A stretch of 34,528 nucleotides of DNA, taken from NCBI GenBank assembly GCA_902595145.1, contig CACJOU010000004.1:71414-105941 (forward strand), given 5' to 3'. Position numbers and translations under genes: made by a program. Under the pieces are notes generated by a model. It saw only the letters and a program-made list of their open reading frames with translations. It had not been told where the DNA came from and did not search any database. This DNA comes from an uncultured SAR116 cluster alpha proteobacterium (GTDB taxonomy: Bacteria > Pseudomonadota > Alphaproteobacteria > Puniceispirillales > Marisalimonadaceae). Positions 24,101 through 31,152 of the stretch are shown here, one piece after another; positions within the stretch are counted from its first letter, which is position 1, and each line of letters begins with the position of its first letter.

Positions 24101-27045
24101 GTGGCAGGGAAATAGTTGAAACTAGGATAAAAGTTGAAAATGTTATTTATGATATTTTAGGCTCATTTACTAGATTAAATGATGGTGGAACCTTACAAGT
24201 TTGGACTGATATTTCAGAGATTAGGCAAAAAGAAAGAGAGGTTGCTGAAAGTCAGAGAAAAGTTAGAGAAGCTGAGGAAAAAATTTCTAATGCTCTTAAT
24301 AGTATGCCTCATGGAATTGTCATGTGGGATGAAAAAGACAAATTAAAAATGATTAATGAATATGGAAACAAGGTCCTTGAAAGAGGAGGGGTATTTGTAA
24401 AGCCTGGTGTGGATTATAAAGAATATATAAAAATGCAGAAAAAGAATAATTTCCATAAATTCAATAATAGGAGAGAAAAAGAAGAATATTATGAAGTTGG
24501 ATTAAAAAACAGAAAAATTTTAAAAGGTGTTACAACTATAGAAACGCCACCTTTTTATGACGATTCAATATGGCAATCAACATCTACACGCTTGCCAGAT
24601 GGAGGTATATTTTCAATTTTATCTAATATTACTGAAATAAAACAAAGAGAAAAATCACTTAAACAGCTTAATGATGCAATTGAGGTAACTCCAAATGCAA
24701 TCTTATTGTGGGATAATGAGCATAGGTTGATTATGGGTAACAAGGCAGCTAGGGACATTCAAAAAAATCTAGATTATGACTTAAAACCTGGAATTTTAAG
24801 AAAAGACATGATCGATAATGTTGAAAAAAAAGGGTTGGTTGCAATCCCTGATGGAATGACAAGTAAAGATTTTTATGAACAACGAAGACAAGCTGCAAAG
24901 AATAAAAAAAGTAATATGTATGAATTAAATTTTACAAATGGACTTGTGTGGTTAGTGAATGACACAAAACTATCTGATGGTGGTTTTTTACAAGTTTATT
25001 CTGATATTACCGAAATGAAAGAACAAGAAAAGCAAATTAAGCGCGCACGAGAAAAGGTAAAGGAAACTGAAAAGAAAATGTCTGACGCTTTAAATAGTAT
25101 GCCTCATGGAATTACTATGTGGGATAAAGATGACACTTTAGTTTTTGCCAATACATTTGCTAGAGAAATTCAGGGTGGTGCTGGTGTAAAGTTTAATATT
25201 GGAGAAAGGTATGAAGATTATCTTCAAAAACAAAGAAAACATAAATTTATGAAATTTAATAGCCCTGAAGAAGAAAAAGAATATTTTGATAATGCAATAG
25301 AAAACAGGAGAAATATTAAAGGTGAAGTAACCTTTCAACCACCTCAATTTTATAATAATACATATTGGAATGCTACCTTCAATCGCTTAAATGATGGTGG
25401 TCTTTTTGCAATATTTTCCAATATTACGGAATTAAAAAAACGTGAAGAAGAACTTAATAAAACAATAACTGAGTTAGATGTTGCTAGAGAAAAAGCTAAT
25501 GCCGCTAATCAGACCAAAAGTCAATTTCTTGCAAATATGAGTCATGAATTAAGAACACCTTTAAATGCCATAATAGGTCTAACTGAGATGTTAAAAGAAG
25601 ATGCGGCAGATGATGGCTTGGATGATTTTGAAGAGCCACTTGATAGAGTTTTCAATGCAGGTAAACATCTTTTAACATTAATTAATGATGTATTAGATTT
25701 ATCAAAAATTGAAGCAGGAAGGGTTGAATTATTTAATGAAACATTTGAGCTAAAACAAATTTTGGATGATGTTATTAAAACTTCATTACCTTTAGCTCAG
25801 AAAAATGAAAATGAATTAATTATTGATTATAAAACTGAGATTGATTTTGTGACTGCTGACCAAACTAGGGTTAAACAGGTTGTTTTGAATTTAATTTCTA
25901 ATGCTTGCAAATTTACTGAAAAAGGGAAAATAACTGTTGGAGTAAATAAAATTTTGCGTGAAGGTGGTGACCTAATTTCTATAGATGTAAATGATACAGG
26001 TATTGGTATGTCTGACGAGCAAATGTCTAGACTGTTTAATTCATTTGTCCAGGCTGATAGTTCAACAACAAGAAAATACGGAGGAACAGGGTTAGGACTT
26101 ACTATTTCAAAACAGCTTGCAATATTAATGGGCGGTGATGTTGTGGTAAATAGTGAGTTAGGAAAAGGTACGACTTTTACAGCAACATTTCTAGCAGACT
26201 TCATTGGTGCATCTGAAAGTCTAAAAAATTTACAACAAAAAACTGGTTCTTTAATTGAGAATGTTATTACTTTGGAAAATAATACAGGAAAAACAATTTT
26301 AATAATTGACGATGATCCAACTGTAAGTGAACTAATGAAACGACAATTATTGAAAGAAGGATATAAGGTGGTTATTGCACCAAATGGAAAAGAGGGAATT
26401 AGTTTAGCACGAGATCTTAAACCTGATGTTATTACTTTAGATATTTTGATGCCTGAAATGGACGGGTGGTCAGTTCTTCGTACTTTAAAAGCTGACCCTG
26501 AAGTTTCTAACATACCTGTAATTATGGCTTCAATATTAGATGAGAAGAATAAAGGATTTTCTTTGGGAGCTGCGGATTTTTTATCAAAACCTATCCAAAA
26601 AGAATATCTAATGAAATCAATTAGAAATTTGATAGGTGATAAAGAAAATCTTAAGATTTGCCTTATTGAAGATGATGAAAGTTTAAGATTTACAATTAAA
26701 GAGATTCTTGAAAAACAAGATGTTCAAATTATAGAGGCAGAAAACGGCAAAGTTGGGATGGATATTTTACAGAATGAAGAAATCAAACCTGATTTAATTT
26801 TGTTAGATTTGATGATGCCTGTAATGAATGGTTTTGAATTTTTAAAAGCTATAAGAGAAACTGAATTAAATTCTATTCCCATTTTAGTTTTGACTGGAGC
26901 AGAATTAAGTGGAGATGAAAAAACATTTTTGTTAGGTGAAACTCAGAGAATACTTGAAAAAAGTGAAGATACAATGTCTACAATCGTTAATGAGGTAAGT
27001 AATGTTATTAAGGCTTCTTCATTTAAAAATGGAGATAACAAATGA
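21178..27045 (+). CDS. Giant soluble hybrid histidine kinase: eleven PAS-type modules, HisKA-HATPase, two receivers
   Basis: About 1955 residues with no membrane segment. Eleven PAS-type modules of roughly 125-140 residues begin near residues 4, 134, 262, 389, 516, 641, 768, 895, 1036, 1164 and 1301. Nearly all open with a form of AI-x3-P-x2-(I/L/V)MLWD-x3-KLI-x-NK and close with (T/S)RL-x-DGG-x-L-x-V-x-TDITE-IK, as in PAS_7. HisKA has FLANMSHELRTP (His about 1456); HATPase has LISNACKFTEKG, DTGIGM and YGGTGLGLTI. Two receivers follow with phospho-Asp about 1755 (TLDILMPEMDGW) and 1877 (LLDLMMPVMNGF). I prefer the ATG at 21178 (AGAAGG eight nt before) to the one at 21160, which abuts the previous stop. 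The last modules repeat as an A-B-A-B pair with coiled-coil linkers. The stop overlaps the next ATG (ATGA). No single ligand can be assigned. Confidence 0.95.
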   Translation: MLKDLDIAKVLIEAFDNDETGILLYDKKDKLCFANKPMFTRFNRLNVNYEIGESVYERMEKFKKLKIIPVEEINQRIDNYKKVKKTKIASQYVIKGPTGRWIQIRDNLTPSGYILTVMTNVTDIIEQDLERKRLSEAIENFPGGVMFWDENDQLIVSNRRNQEIMKQAGIDFILEKGIKYEQMLKKQVNSDLYVLPKGTSKLKYIKKRLQERAELKSRTREINLQNGTTIIANETRFDDGSLLSVYTDITDLKNKESQYKQLADALDNLPIPMLFWDKDDKLITSNKKSRDFHKKYSIKLDNGSTWQNLFENQLKKNIYVIPKNIDVKKFAKQRAISRKKLVSSSQREVELRDGNTHLSSEMRLEDGSILSVFTDITEIKEREAKLTQLTDAIEILPNDVMLWDKQNNLVMANKIARKNQKKYGYELVEGASRVGMVENLLKRGFVKAQNKMTPKEFIENRKKDFVNLKGNRTFEHALNDGLVNLVSTTRLPSGGTVQCLTDITELKKQGAELLRLKDGIETLPNGLMFWDENDDLIAFNKSSKKFLKDYGFDLKIGKNFSELRKHMLMNHQKPPKGVSKEDHYKNREKAWKNLKGQNIRESNFTNHTLHFSDTRLDDGSTICLWTDITDIKNQERELLRLKDAIDILPNGLFFWNEKNKLIATNKSAIDHLKEFGFDLRLGVDRFDHVNHLVDHNYNVLQTGLDKKTHMKRMKESWDNFTGQRTRETKFSNGLHFLFTDTRLEDGSTISLWSDITEIKQVEDSQKQLIDAIDVMPNSISLWDKDNKLIMANKTSINDMKKLNFELKPGVPRISMVRNVVNRGLVPIPKGITKKQFYELKLKEYESLKNEQRDEIELNNGNFVLNISKRLPDGGTLQNSINITEIKKGEKSLKLLSDAIEIIPNMLMLWDRDNKLIMANRRARDIQSKMGITLKPGVSRFDMLEAGLKSGSLLDSEGLSAKQWVEKRKKEIVNLRGREIVETRIKVENVIYDILGSFTRLNDGGTLQVWTDISEIRQKEREVAESQRKVREAEEKISNALNSMPHGIVMWDEKDKLKMINEYGNKVLERGGVFVKPGVDYKEYIKMQKKNNFHKFNNRREKEEYYEVGLKNRKILKGVTTIETPPFYDDSIWQSTSTRLPDGGIFSILSNITEIKQREKSLKQLNDAIEVTPNAILLWDNEHRLIMGNKAARDIQKNLDYDLKPGILRKDMIDNVEKKGLVAIPDGMTSKDFYEQRRQAAKNKKSNMYELNFTNGLVWLVNDTKLSDGGFLQVYSDITEMKEQEKQIKRAREKVKETEKKMSDALNSMPHGITMWDKDDTLVFANTFAREIQGGAGVKFNIGERYEDYLQKQRKHKFMKFNSPEEEKEYFDNAIENRRNIKGEVTFQPPQFYNNTYWNATFNRLNDGGLFAIFSNITELKKREEELNKTITELDVAREKANAANQTKSQFLANMSHELRTPLNAIIGLTEMLKEDAADDGLDDFEEPLDRVFNAGKHLLTLINDVLDLSKIEAGRVELFNETFELKQILDDVIKTSLPLAQKNENELIIDYKTEIDFVTADQTRVKQVVLNLISNACKFTEKGKITVGVNKILREGGDLISIDVNDTGIGMSDEQMSRLFNSFVQADSSTTRKYGGTGLGLTISKQLAILMGGDVVVNSELGKGTTFTATFLADFIGASESLKNLQQKTGSLIENVITLENNTGKTILIIDDDPTVSELMKRQLLKEGYKVVIAPNGKEGISLARDLKPDVITLDILMPEMDGWSVLRTLKADPEVSNIPVIMASILDEKNKGFSLGAADFLSKPIQKEYLMKSIRNLIGDKENLKICLIEDDESLRFTIKEILEKQDVQIIEAENGKVGMDILQNEEIKPDLILLDLMMPVMNGFEFLKAIRETELNSIPILVLTGAELSGDEKTFLLGETQRILEKSEDTMSTIVNEVSNVIKASSFKNGDNK

Positions 27046-27416
27046 CAAAGATATTATATGTAGAAGACAACGAAGACAATGTTTATATGTTATCAAGACG
27101 TTTAAAAAGGAAAGGTTTTGAAATAGTTATTGCTGTTGACGGAGAGCAGGGTGTTGAGATGGCGTCCTCAGAAAAACCAGATCTTATTTTAATGGATTTG
27201 AGTTTACCAAAAATGGATGGATGGACTGCAACTAAACATATTAAAAGTAAAGATGAGCTTAAATCAATTCCAATAATTGCTCTATCAGCACACGCAATGG
27301 AAGAACATAAACAAAGAGCACTTGATAGTGGTTGTAATGATTATGATACTAAACCGGTAGATATCAATAGGCTATTATCTAAAATATCAGAGCAATTAGG
27401 TACTAAAAATGATTAA
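27042..27416 (+). CDS. Single-domain response regulator (DivK-like receiver)
   Basis: A 124-residue receiver domain with no output. Acidic pocket EDNEDN (residues 8-13), phospho-acceptor Asp in LILMDLSLPKMDGW (about residue 52), switch Ser in ALSAH and Lys in DTKPVD are all present. Stand-alone receivers of this type act as phosphate shuttles or allosteric binders; this one overlaps the giant kinase by 4 nt and the receiver-cyclase gene by 8 nt, so it probably carries phosphate between them. The sequence resembles DivK and its relatives, but this is a generic similarity and no role in the cell cycle is claimed. Confidence 0.93.
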   Translation: MTKILYVEDNEDNVYMLSRRLKRKGFEIVIAVDGEQGVEMASSEKPDLILMDLSLPKMDGWTATKHIKSKDELKSIPIIALSAHAMEEHKQRALDSGCNDYDTKPVDINRLLSKISEQLGTKND

Positions 27417-28449
27417 CAAAGAGGATGCAAATATACTAATTGTTGATGATATCGAAGATAATAGATATACGCTTGAAAGAAGATTAAAAAGAGATGGTTA
27501 TAAAAATATCTTCCTAGCTGAGGGCGGTAAAACAGCTCTAGATATGGCTACGAAAAACAAATTTGATTTAATACTTTTAGATCTTATGATGCCAGATATG
27601 AGTGGTCTTGAGGTTCTTAAATATCTAAAAGGTGATCCCCTACAAAGATCTATTCCTGTCATTATGGTTACAGCTTCTGATGAAGTGGAAACAGCTGCAG
27701 AATGCATCATAAATGGTGCCGATGATTTCATTACTAAACCTTTCAATGGAACTTTGCTCAAAGCAAGAGTTGGAGCAAGTCTTGAGAAAAAAAGATTAAG
27801 AGACACTGAAGAAAGTTATTTAGATAGAGTTGAAACAGACAAAAAAAGATCACAACAAATATTGAAAACTGTTATGCCAACCTCTGTAGCTAATGAACTT
27901 CAGTCATCTGGTAAAGTTAGGTCTAGAAGATATGATGACGTGGCAATTTTAATATGTGATTTAGTTGGCTTTACATCATTTTGTGAAAAAAATGACCCAG
28001 AATTAGTTGTTGAAACATTGCAAGGTCTTGTAGAAAACTTTGAAAAAGCCTTTGAAGATTTTGGCTTAGAGAAAATTAAAACAGTTGGAGACGCTATTGT
28101 TGCAGTTGCAGGGTTATCTTCACACGCCATTTCTCCTGTTAAATCTTGTGTAGATTGTTCTTACAAATTAAGGGAGATTGCAAATACGTCATCAATGCCT
28201 TGGAATCTCCACCTTGGAATACACTCTGGTTCTCTTGTTGCTGGAACAGTTGGGACAAAAACAGTGCAATTTGATATTTTGGGAAAAACAGTAAATATGG
28301 CATTTAATATATGTGATATGTCTGACTCAAATCAAATTCTTATTTCTAGTGATGCTTGGATGACAGCAAGAAATGAAATTAAAGTAAAATCAATTGGATT
28401 AAAAAGATTAAAGAGTGGCCAAGACATTGAAATGTTAGAATGCGTTTAG
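27409..28449 (+). CDS. Receiver-adenylate/guanylate cyclase fusion with altered active site
   Basis: A 346-residue two-domain effector. Residues 5-125 are a receiver: VDDIEDN, phospho-Asp in LILLDLMMPDMSG, Lys in FITKPF. A helical signalling linker (about 126-165, with the cyclase-associated KTVMPTSVANEL segment) leads to a class III cyclase domain: metal Asp in ICDLVGFTSF and KTVGDAIVA, adenine-selecting Lys in KTVGD and Asp in FDILG, transition-state Asn in TVNMAFN. The expected Arg of VNxAxR is Asn here, which should lower or abolish turnover unless another residue compensates. It ends the signalling island, 2 nt from the convergent oxygenase gene. Phosphorylation by the upstream kinase through either receiver is the likely input. 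Confidence 0.92.
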   Translation: MINKEDANILIVDDIEDNRYTLERRLKRDGYKNIFLAEGGKTALDMATKNKFDLILLDLMMPDMSGLEVLKYLKGDPLQRSIPVIMVTASDEVETAAECIINGADDFITKPFNGTLLKARVGASLEKKRLRDTEESYLDRVETDKKRSQQILKTVMPTSVANELQSSGKVRSRRYDDVAILICDLVGFTSFCEKNDPELVVETLQGLVENFEKAFEDFGLEKIKTVGDAIVAVAGLSSHAISPVKSCVDCSYKLREIANTSSMPWNLHLGIHSGSLVAGTVGTKTVQFDILGKTVNMAFNICDMSDSNQILISSDAWMTARNEIKVKSIGLKRLKSGQDIEMLECV

Positions 28450-28451
28450 GT

Positions 28452-29267
28452 TCACCACTCGTTTTCAAATTCTCGTGAAAATGAAAACATTTTTAGAGGA
28501 GTAGCTTCTCCTCTAGGGATTTTGGCAATGGGATTTAACTTAAATTCATCAATACCTCTAGCAAGCTGTGTTTCAAAAAAGGGCCAAATTTTTAAATCAC
28601 CTTTAACATTAGTTGGTGAGAACCTCATGGTAACTCCGCATCTTCTTCTATCAGAGTTATTCGCTTCCGATCCGTGTAAAAGAGCATCATTGTGGAGTGA
28701 TATTTGTCCAGCTTTCAAATTAAGTGAAACTATTTTTGTTTCATCTAATTGATCAAATGATACTTCTTGGTCAAGAACTAAATTTTTGGCAGGATTTTTT
28801 TTGTGAACAAATCGTCCCATTTTATGACTTCCAGAAACTACTTTCATTGCACCATTTTCTTCATCTGTGTCAAAAACTGCAAGCCATACTGTGACTGCAT
28901 TTGATGGATTTAACGGCCAATATTGAGCGTCTTGGTGCCATGGTACAACTGATCCATCTTTAGGCTCTTTACTAAAAAATTGGCCTCCCCATTGAACAAA
29001 ATTAGGACCTAATAAATCTTCAACATAATCTAAAATAGCTGGTGTTCTACATAGATCATGAAATTTTTTACTAGCTTTGTGCCACATGTTTGTCTTATTT
29101 ATATCAATATTTGGAGGTAATTTTGAAATTAGTTCATCATACCATTTATGTAAGTCTTTAACTGCATTTTCTGAAAACACAGGAAGACCTGTTACGTAAC
29201 CTTCTTTTTTATATTGTTGTTTTTCTTCATCTGAAAGTCTTCTAGCTTTCTGATCAATCTCAAACAA
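28452..29267 (-). CDS. Phytanoyl-CoA dioxygenase (PhyH) family Fe(II)/2-oxoglutarate oxygenase
   Basis: A 271-residue double-stranded beta-helix oxygenase. The metal triad is VPWHQDAQYWPL (HxD) and DALLHGSEAN (distal His), with the 2-oxoglutarate Arg in RRCGVTMRFSP. These families hydroxylate or oxidatively cleave small molecules or phosphonates; the substrate is not evident. The frame is closed by an in-frame TGA just upstream, and the only good start is TTG at 29267, supported by GGGAGG eight nt earlier inside the end of the RraA gene. The gene pairs with the RraA-like protein (3-nt gap), so they probably act in sequence. Its 3' end lies 2 nt from the convergent cyclase gene. Confidence 0.9.
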   Translation of the reverse strand: MFEIDQKARRLSDEEKQQYKKEGYVTGLPVFSENAVKDLHKWYDELISKLPPNIDINKTNMWHKASKKFHDLCRTPAILDYVEDLLGPNFVQWGGQFFSKEPKDGSVVPWHQDAQYWPLNPSNAVTVWLAVFDTDEENGAMKVVSGSHKMGRFVHKKNPAKNLVLDQEVSFDQLDETKIVSLNLKAGQISLHNDALLHGSEANNSDRRRCGVTMRFSPTNVKGDLKIWPFFETQLARGIDEFKLNPIAKIPRGEATPLKMFSFSREFENEW

Positions 29268-29270
29268 AAT

Positions 29271-29990
29271 TCATCCCTCCCATTGTTCATTCGAAGCTTT
29301 TGACCATGCTTCTTTGAGTTTTTCAATATTAAAGTTCTCTTCTTTTGCTGCTTCGATTAGGTGTTTCTCTTTTTTAGTCATGTGATTAATAGCTTTTTTG
29401 ATAATTGAAAGTGCTTTGTCTGGTATAACAACCGCCCCATGCTGATCTGCATGAATTATTTCACCATCATTCACGTTAAGACCGTGGATATTAACTGATG
29501 ATGCAAATTCAACAACGTGAACATAAGCATGACTTGGTCCAATCCCATTAGCTAAAACCTGATAATTTTTATCTATCGCGTCCAGATCTCTAAGTAACCC
29601 ACTTGTTATTGTTCCTGCTAGTCCCAAGCCTTTATGCAATGCTACATTAACCTCACCCCAAAATGATCCTGTAGGATTTGGCCAATCAAGATCCTCGATT
29701 ACACAGACAGGAGAAGCATCAGGATATTCTTCAAATTTTTTACTTATATATTCATAATATTTTAATCGAATTGAAGTAGTTTCCTCAGGTGATAAAATAG
29801 GAGGATTAGAAGCTCTTATTTTTGCTGTTCTTGCTATTCCAACAATAGGCTCTAGTTTATTATTGGCTGAAATGAAGGGATATTTTGTATAACCATCTGC
29901 AGATCTAGATCCTCTATATATATCAAGTGCATTTGAGATCGTAGGTGTATCAAACTTCTTTAAAAAATCTATTAACTCATTATTTAACAT
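29271..29990 (-). CDS. RraA-like protein (4-hydroxy-4-methyl-2-oxoglutarate/oxaloacetate aldolase family)
   Basis: A 239-residue RraA fold protein. Seen are DTPTISNALD near the N-terminus, WGEVNVALHKGLGLAGTITSGLLRDLDAI (the GxxxRD active-site segment, with Arg-Asp) and IIHADQHGAVVIP. Relatives act as HMG/CHA aldolases or oxaloacetate decarboxylases; the RNase-E-inhibitor name belongs to a paralogue and should not be assumed here. I start at the ATG at 29990, seven to eight nt after GGGAG, rather than the ATG at 30005. It is immediately upstream of the PhyH oxygenase, and the end of its coding region carries that gene's ribosome site. Confidence 0.87.
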   Translation of the reverse strand: MLNNELIDFLKKFDTPTISNALDIYRGSRSADGYTKYPFISANNKLEPIVGIARTAKIRASNPPILSPEETTSIRLKYYEYISKKFEEYPDASPVCVIEDLDWPNPTGSFWGEVNVALHKGLGLAGTITSGLLRDLDAIDKNYQVLANGIGPSHAYVHVVEFASSVNIHGLNVNDGEIIHADQHGAVVIPDKALSIIKKAINHMTKKEKHLIEAAKEENFNIEKLKEAWSKASNEQWEG

Positions 29991-30048
29991 AAATTTTACT
30001 CCCATTAATAATGTTAACTATTGAAAATATTTTTAAAAGAAAAATTTA

Positions 30049-31062
30049 TTAATTGGATAAAATTTTCGATATGTAATGTGGATTGACTATCGCCTTTGAC
30101 GCTCCTATTAGGCCATTATTATTATTTTCTGTTAGCCATATAGGTACAGTCTTAACATAATCATACCTTCTGCCTTTATTTAAAAGATTCAATTCAAAAT
30201 CACTTTTATTAAGAATAGTCTGTAATTTGGGAGTTATTCCACCAGCTATTACAACACCACTTTGTGCACCATTGATTAAAATAACACTAGAAATGATTGT
30301 GCCAAAAATACTAAAAAATAATTTTATAGTCTCATAAGCTTTATGTTCACCCCTTATAGCATTTTCACCAATAATTGGAGCTTTTAAATTTTCAGAAGGA
30401 CTATTATTTTTAAAACAAATAAATTCGTATATTTCTTCAATACCAGAACCACTTACAATTCGCTCATTAGATACATGATCATATTTTTTTCTTAAATGTT
30501 GAAGCAGTTCTATTTCAAGATCAGAATTTGGGGCAAAAGAAGAATGCCCACCTTCGCCTTCAATAGCTAAAGGATAATTATTAATATTTAAAAGAGTACA
30601 GACACCTAATCCAGTGCCAGGACCAGTAACAAGAAGTGGAGCGTTTTTAATTGGAGTTCCACTTTTAATAGTTTTTAGATCATAATCATTTAGTAATTTA
30701 TCGTTTATGTTTCTGTTTTCAGATATGACTTTATAAAAAGATGCTAAGCTTAGACACTGAGCAACAAAATCATTAACAAAAATTAGCTTATTCAAGTTAA
30801 AATATTTTAAAAAGTCTGATTGCTTAAAATTCCAGTGGTTATTTGTAAATTTAATATCATTTTTCTTTGTAGTACTAGCAACTGCAATTGACATATTTTC
30901 GATGTCTAAATTATTTTTTTGTTGATAATGGTCTATAGCGTCATATATGTTTTCATAATCAGAACATTTTAAATAAGCAAAATTATTAAGATCGCTATTA
31001 TTTTTTTCTTGGTAAGCAAATCTTGCATTTGTTCCACCTATGTCTGCGACTAATAATTTCAT
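30049..31062 (-). CDS. glk: Glucokinase (ROK-unrelated Glk family)
   Basis: A 337-residue hexokinase-fold enzyme of the bacterial Glk type. Motifs: phosphate-1 VADIGGTNARFAY (residues 4-16), NHWNF, the catalytic VNDFVAQ segment, GPGTGLGVCTLL (phosphate-2), EGEGGHSSFAP with glucose-contacting Glu/His, GSGIEEIYEF, and the adenosine motif VVIAGGI. It phosphorylates glucose with ATP in the cytoplasm. It lies 58 nt upstream of the RraA gene on the same strand and is divergent, over 90 bp, from the PQQ-type sugar dehydrogenase gene. That pairing puts two competing first steps of aldose use side by side. Confidence 0.92.
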   Translation of the reverse strand: MKLLVADIGGTNARFAYQEKNNSDLNNFAYLKCSDYENIYDAIDHYQQKNNLDIENMSIAVASTTKKNDIKFTNNHWNFKQSDFLKYFNLNKLIFVNDFVAQCLSLASFYKVISENRNINDKLLNDYDLKTIKSGTPIKNAPLLVTGPGTGLGVCTLLNINNYPLAIEGEGGHSSFAPNSDLEIELLQHLRKKYDHVSNERIVSGSGIEEIYEFICFKNNSPSENLKAPIIGENAIRGEHKAYETIKLFFSIFGTIISSVILINGAQSGVVIAGGITPKLQTILNKSDFELNLLNKGRRYDYVKTVPIWLTENNNNGLIGASKAIVNPHYISKILSN

Positions 31063-31152
31063 GATATACTCAAAATATATTGTTCAATAATTTAAAATAG
31101 TCTGTAAATATAATTTTATAAACTATTTTTCATTATCATAAGGGTTAATTAA

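Noticed and set aside
21178-25480. Repeated DNA in the kinase considered as a mobile or CRISPR-like repeat
   Set aside because: The repeats are in frame, about 380-420 nt long, diverged at DNA level and encode PAS-type modules; there are no spacers, terminal repeats or target duplications.
25827-26513. Minus-strand open frame of 228 codons inside the histidine kinase
   Set aside because: Antisense to the HATPase and first receiver, whose motifs are intact; no motif and no ribosome site of its own.
29271-29990. Annotation of the RraA-like protein as RNase E inhibitor or menaquinone methyltransferase
   Set aside because: Both names are historical; the active-site segment and operon with an oxygenase fit the aldolase/decarboxylase branch better.
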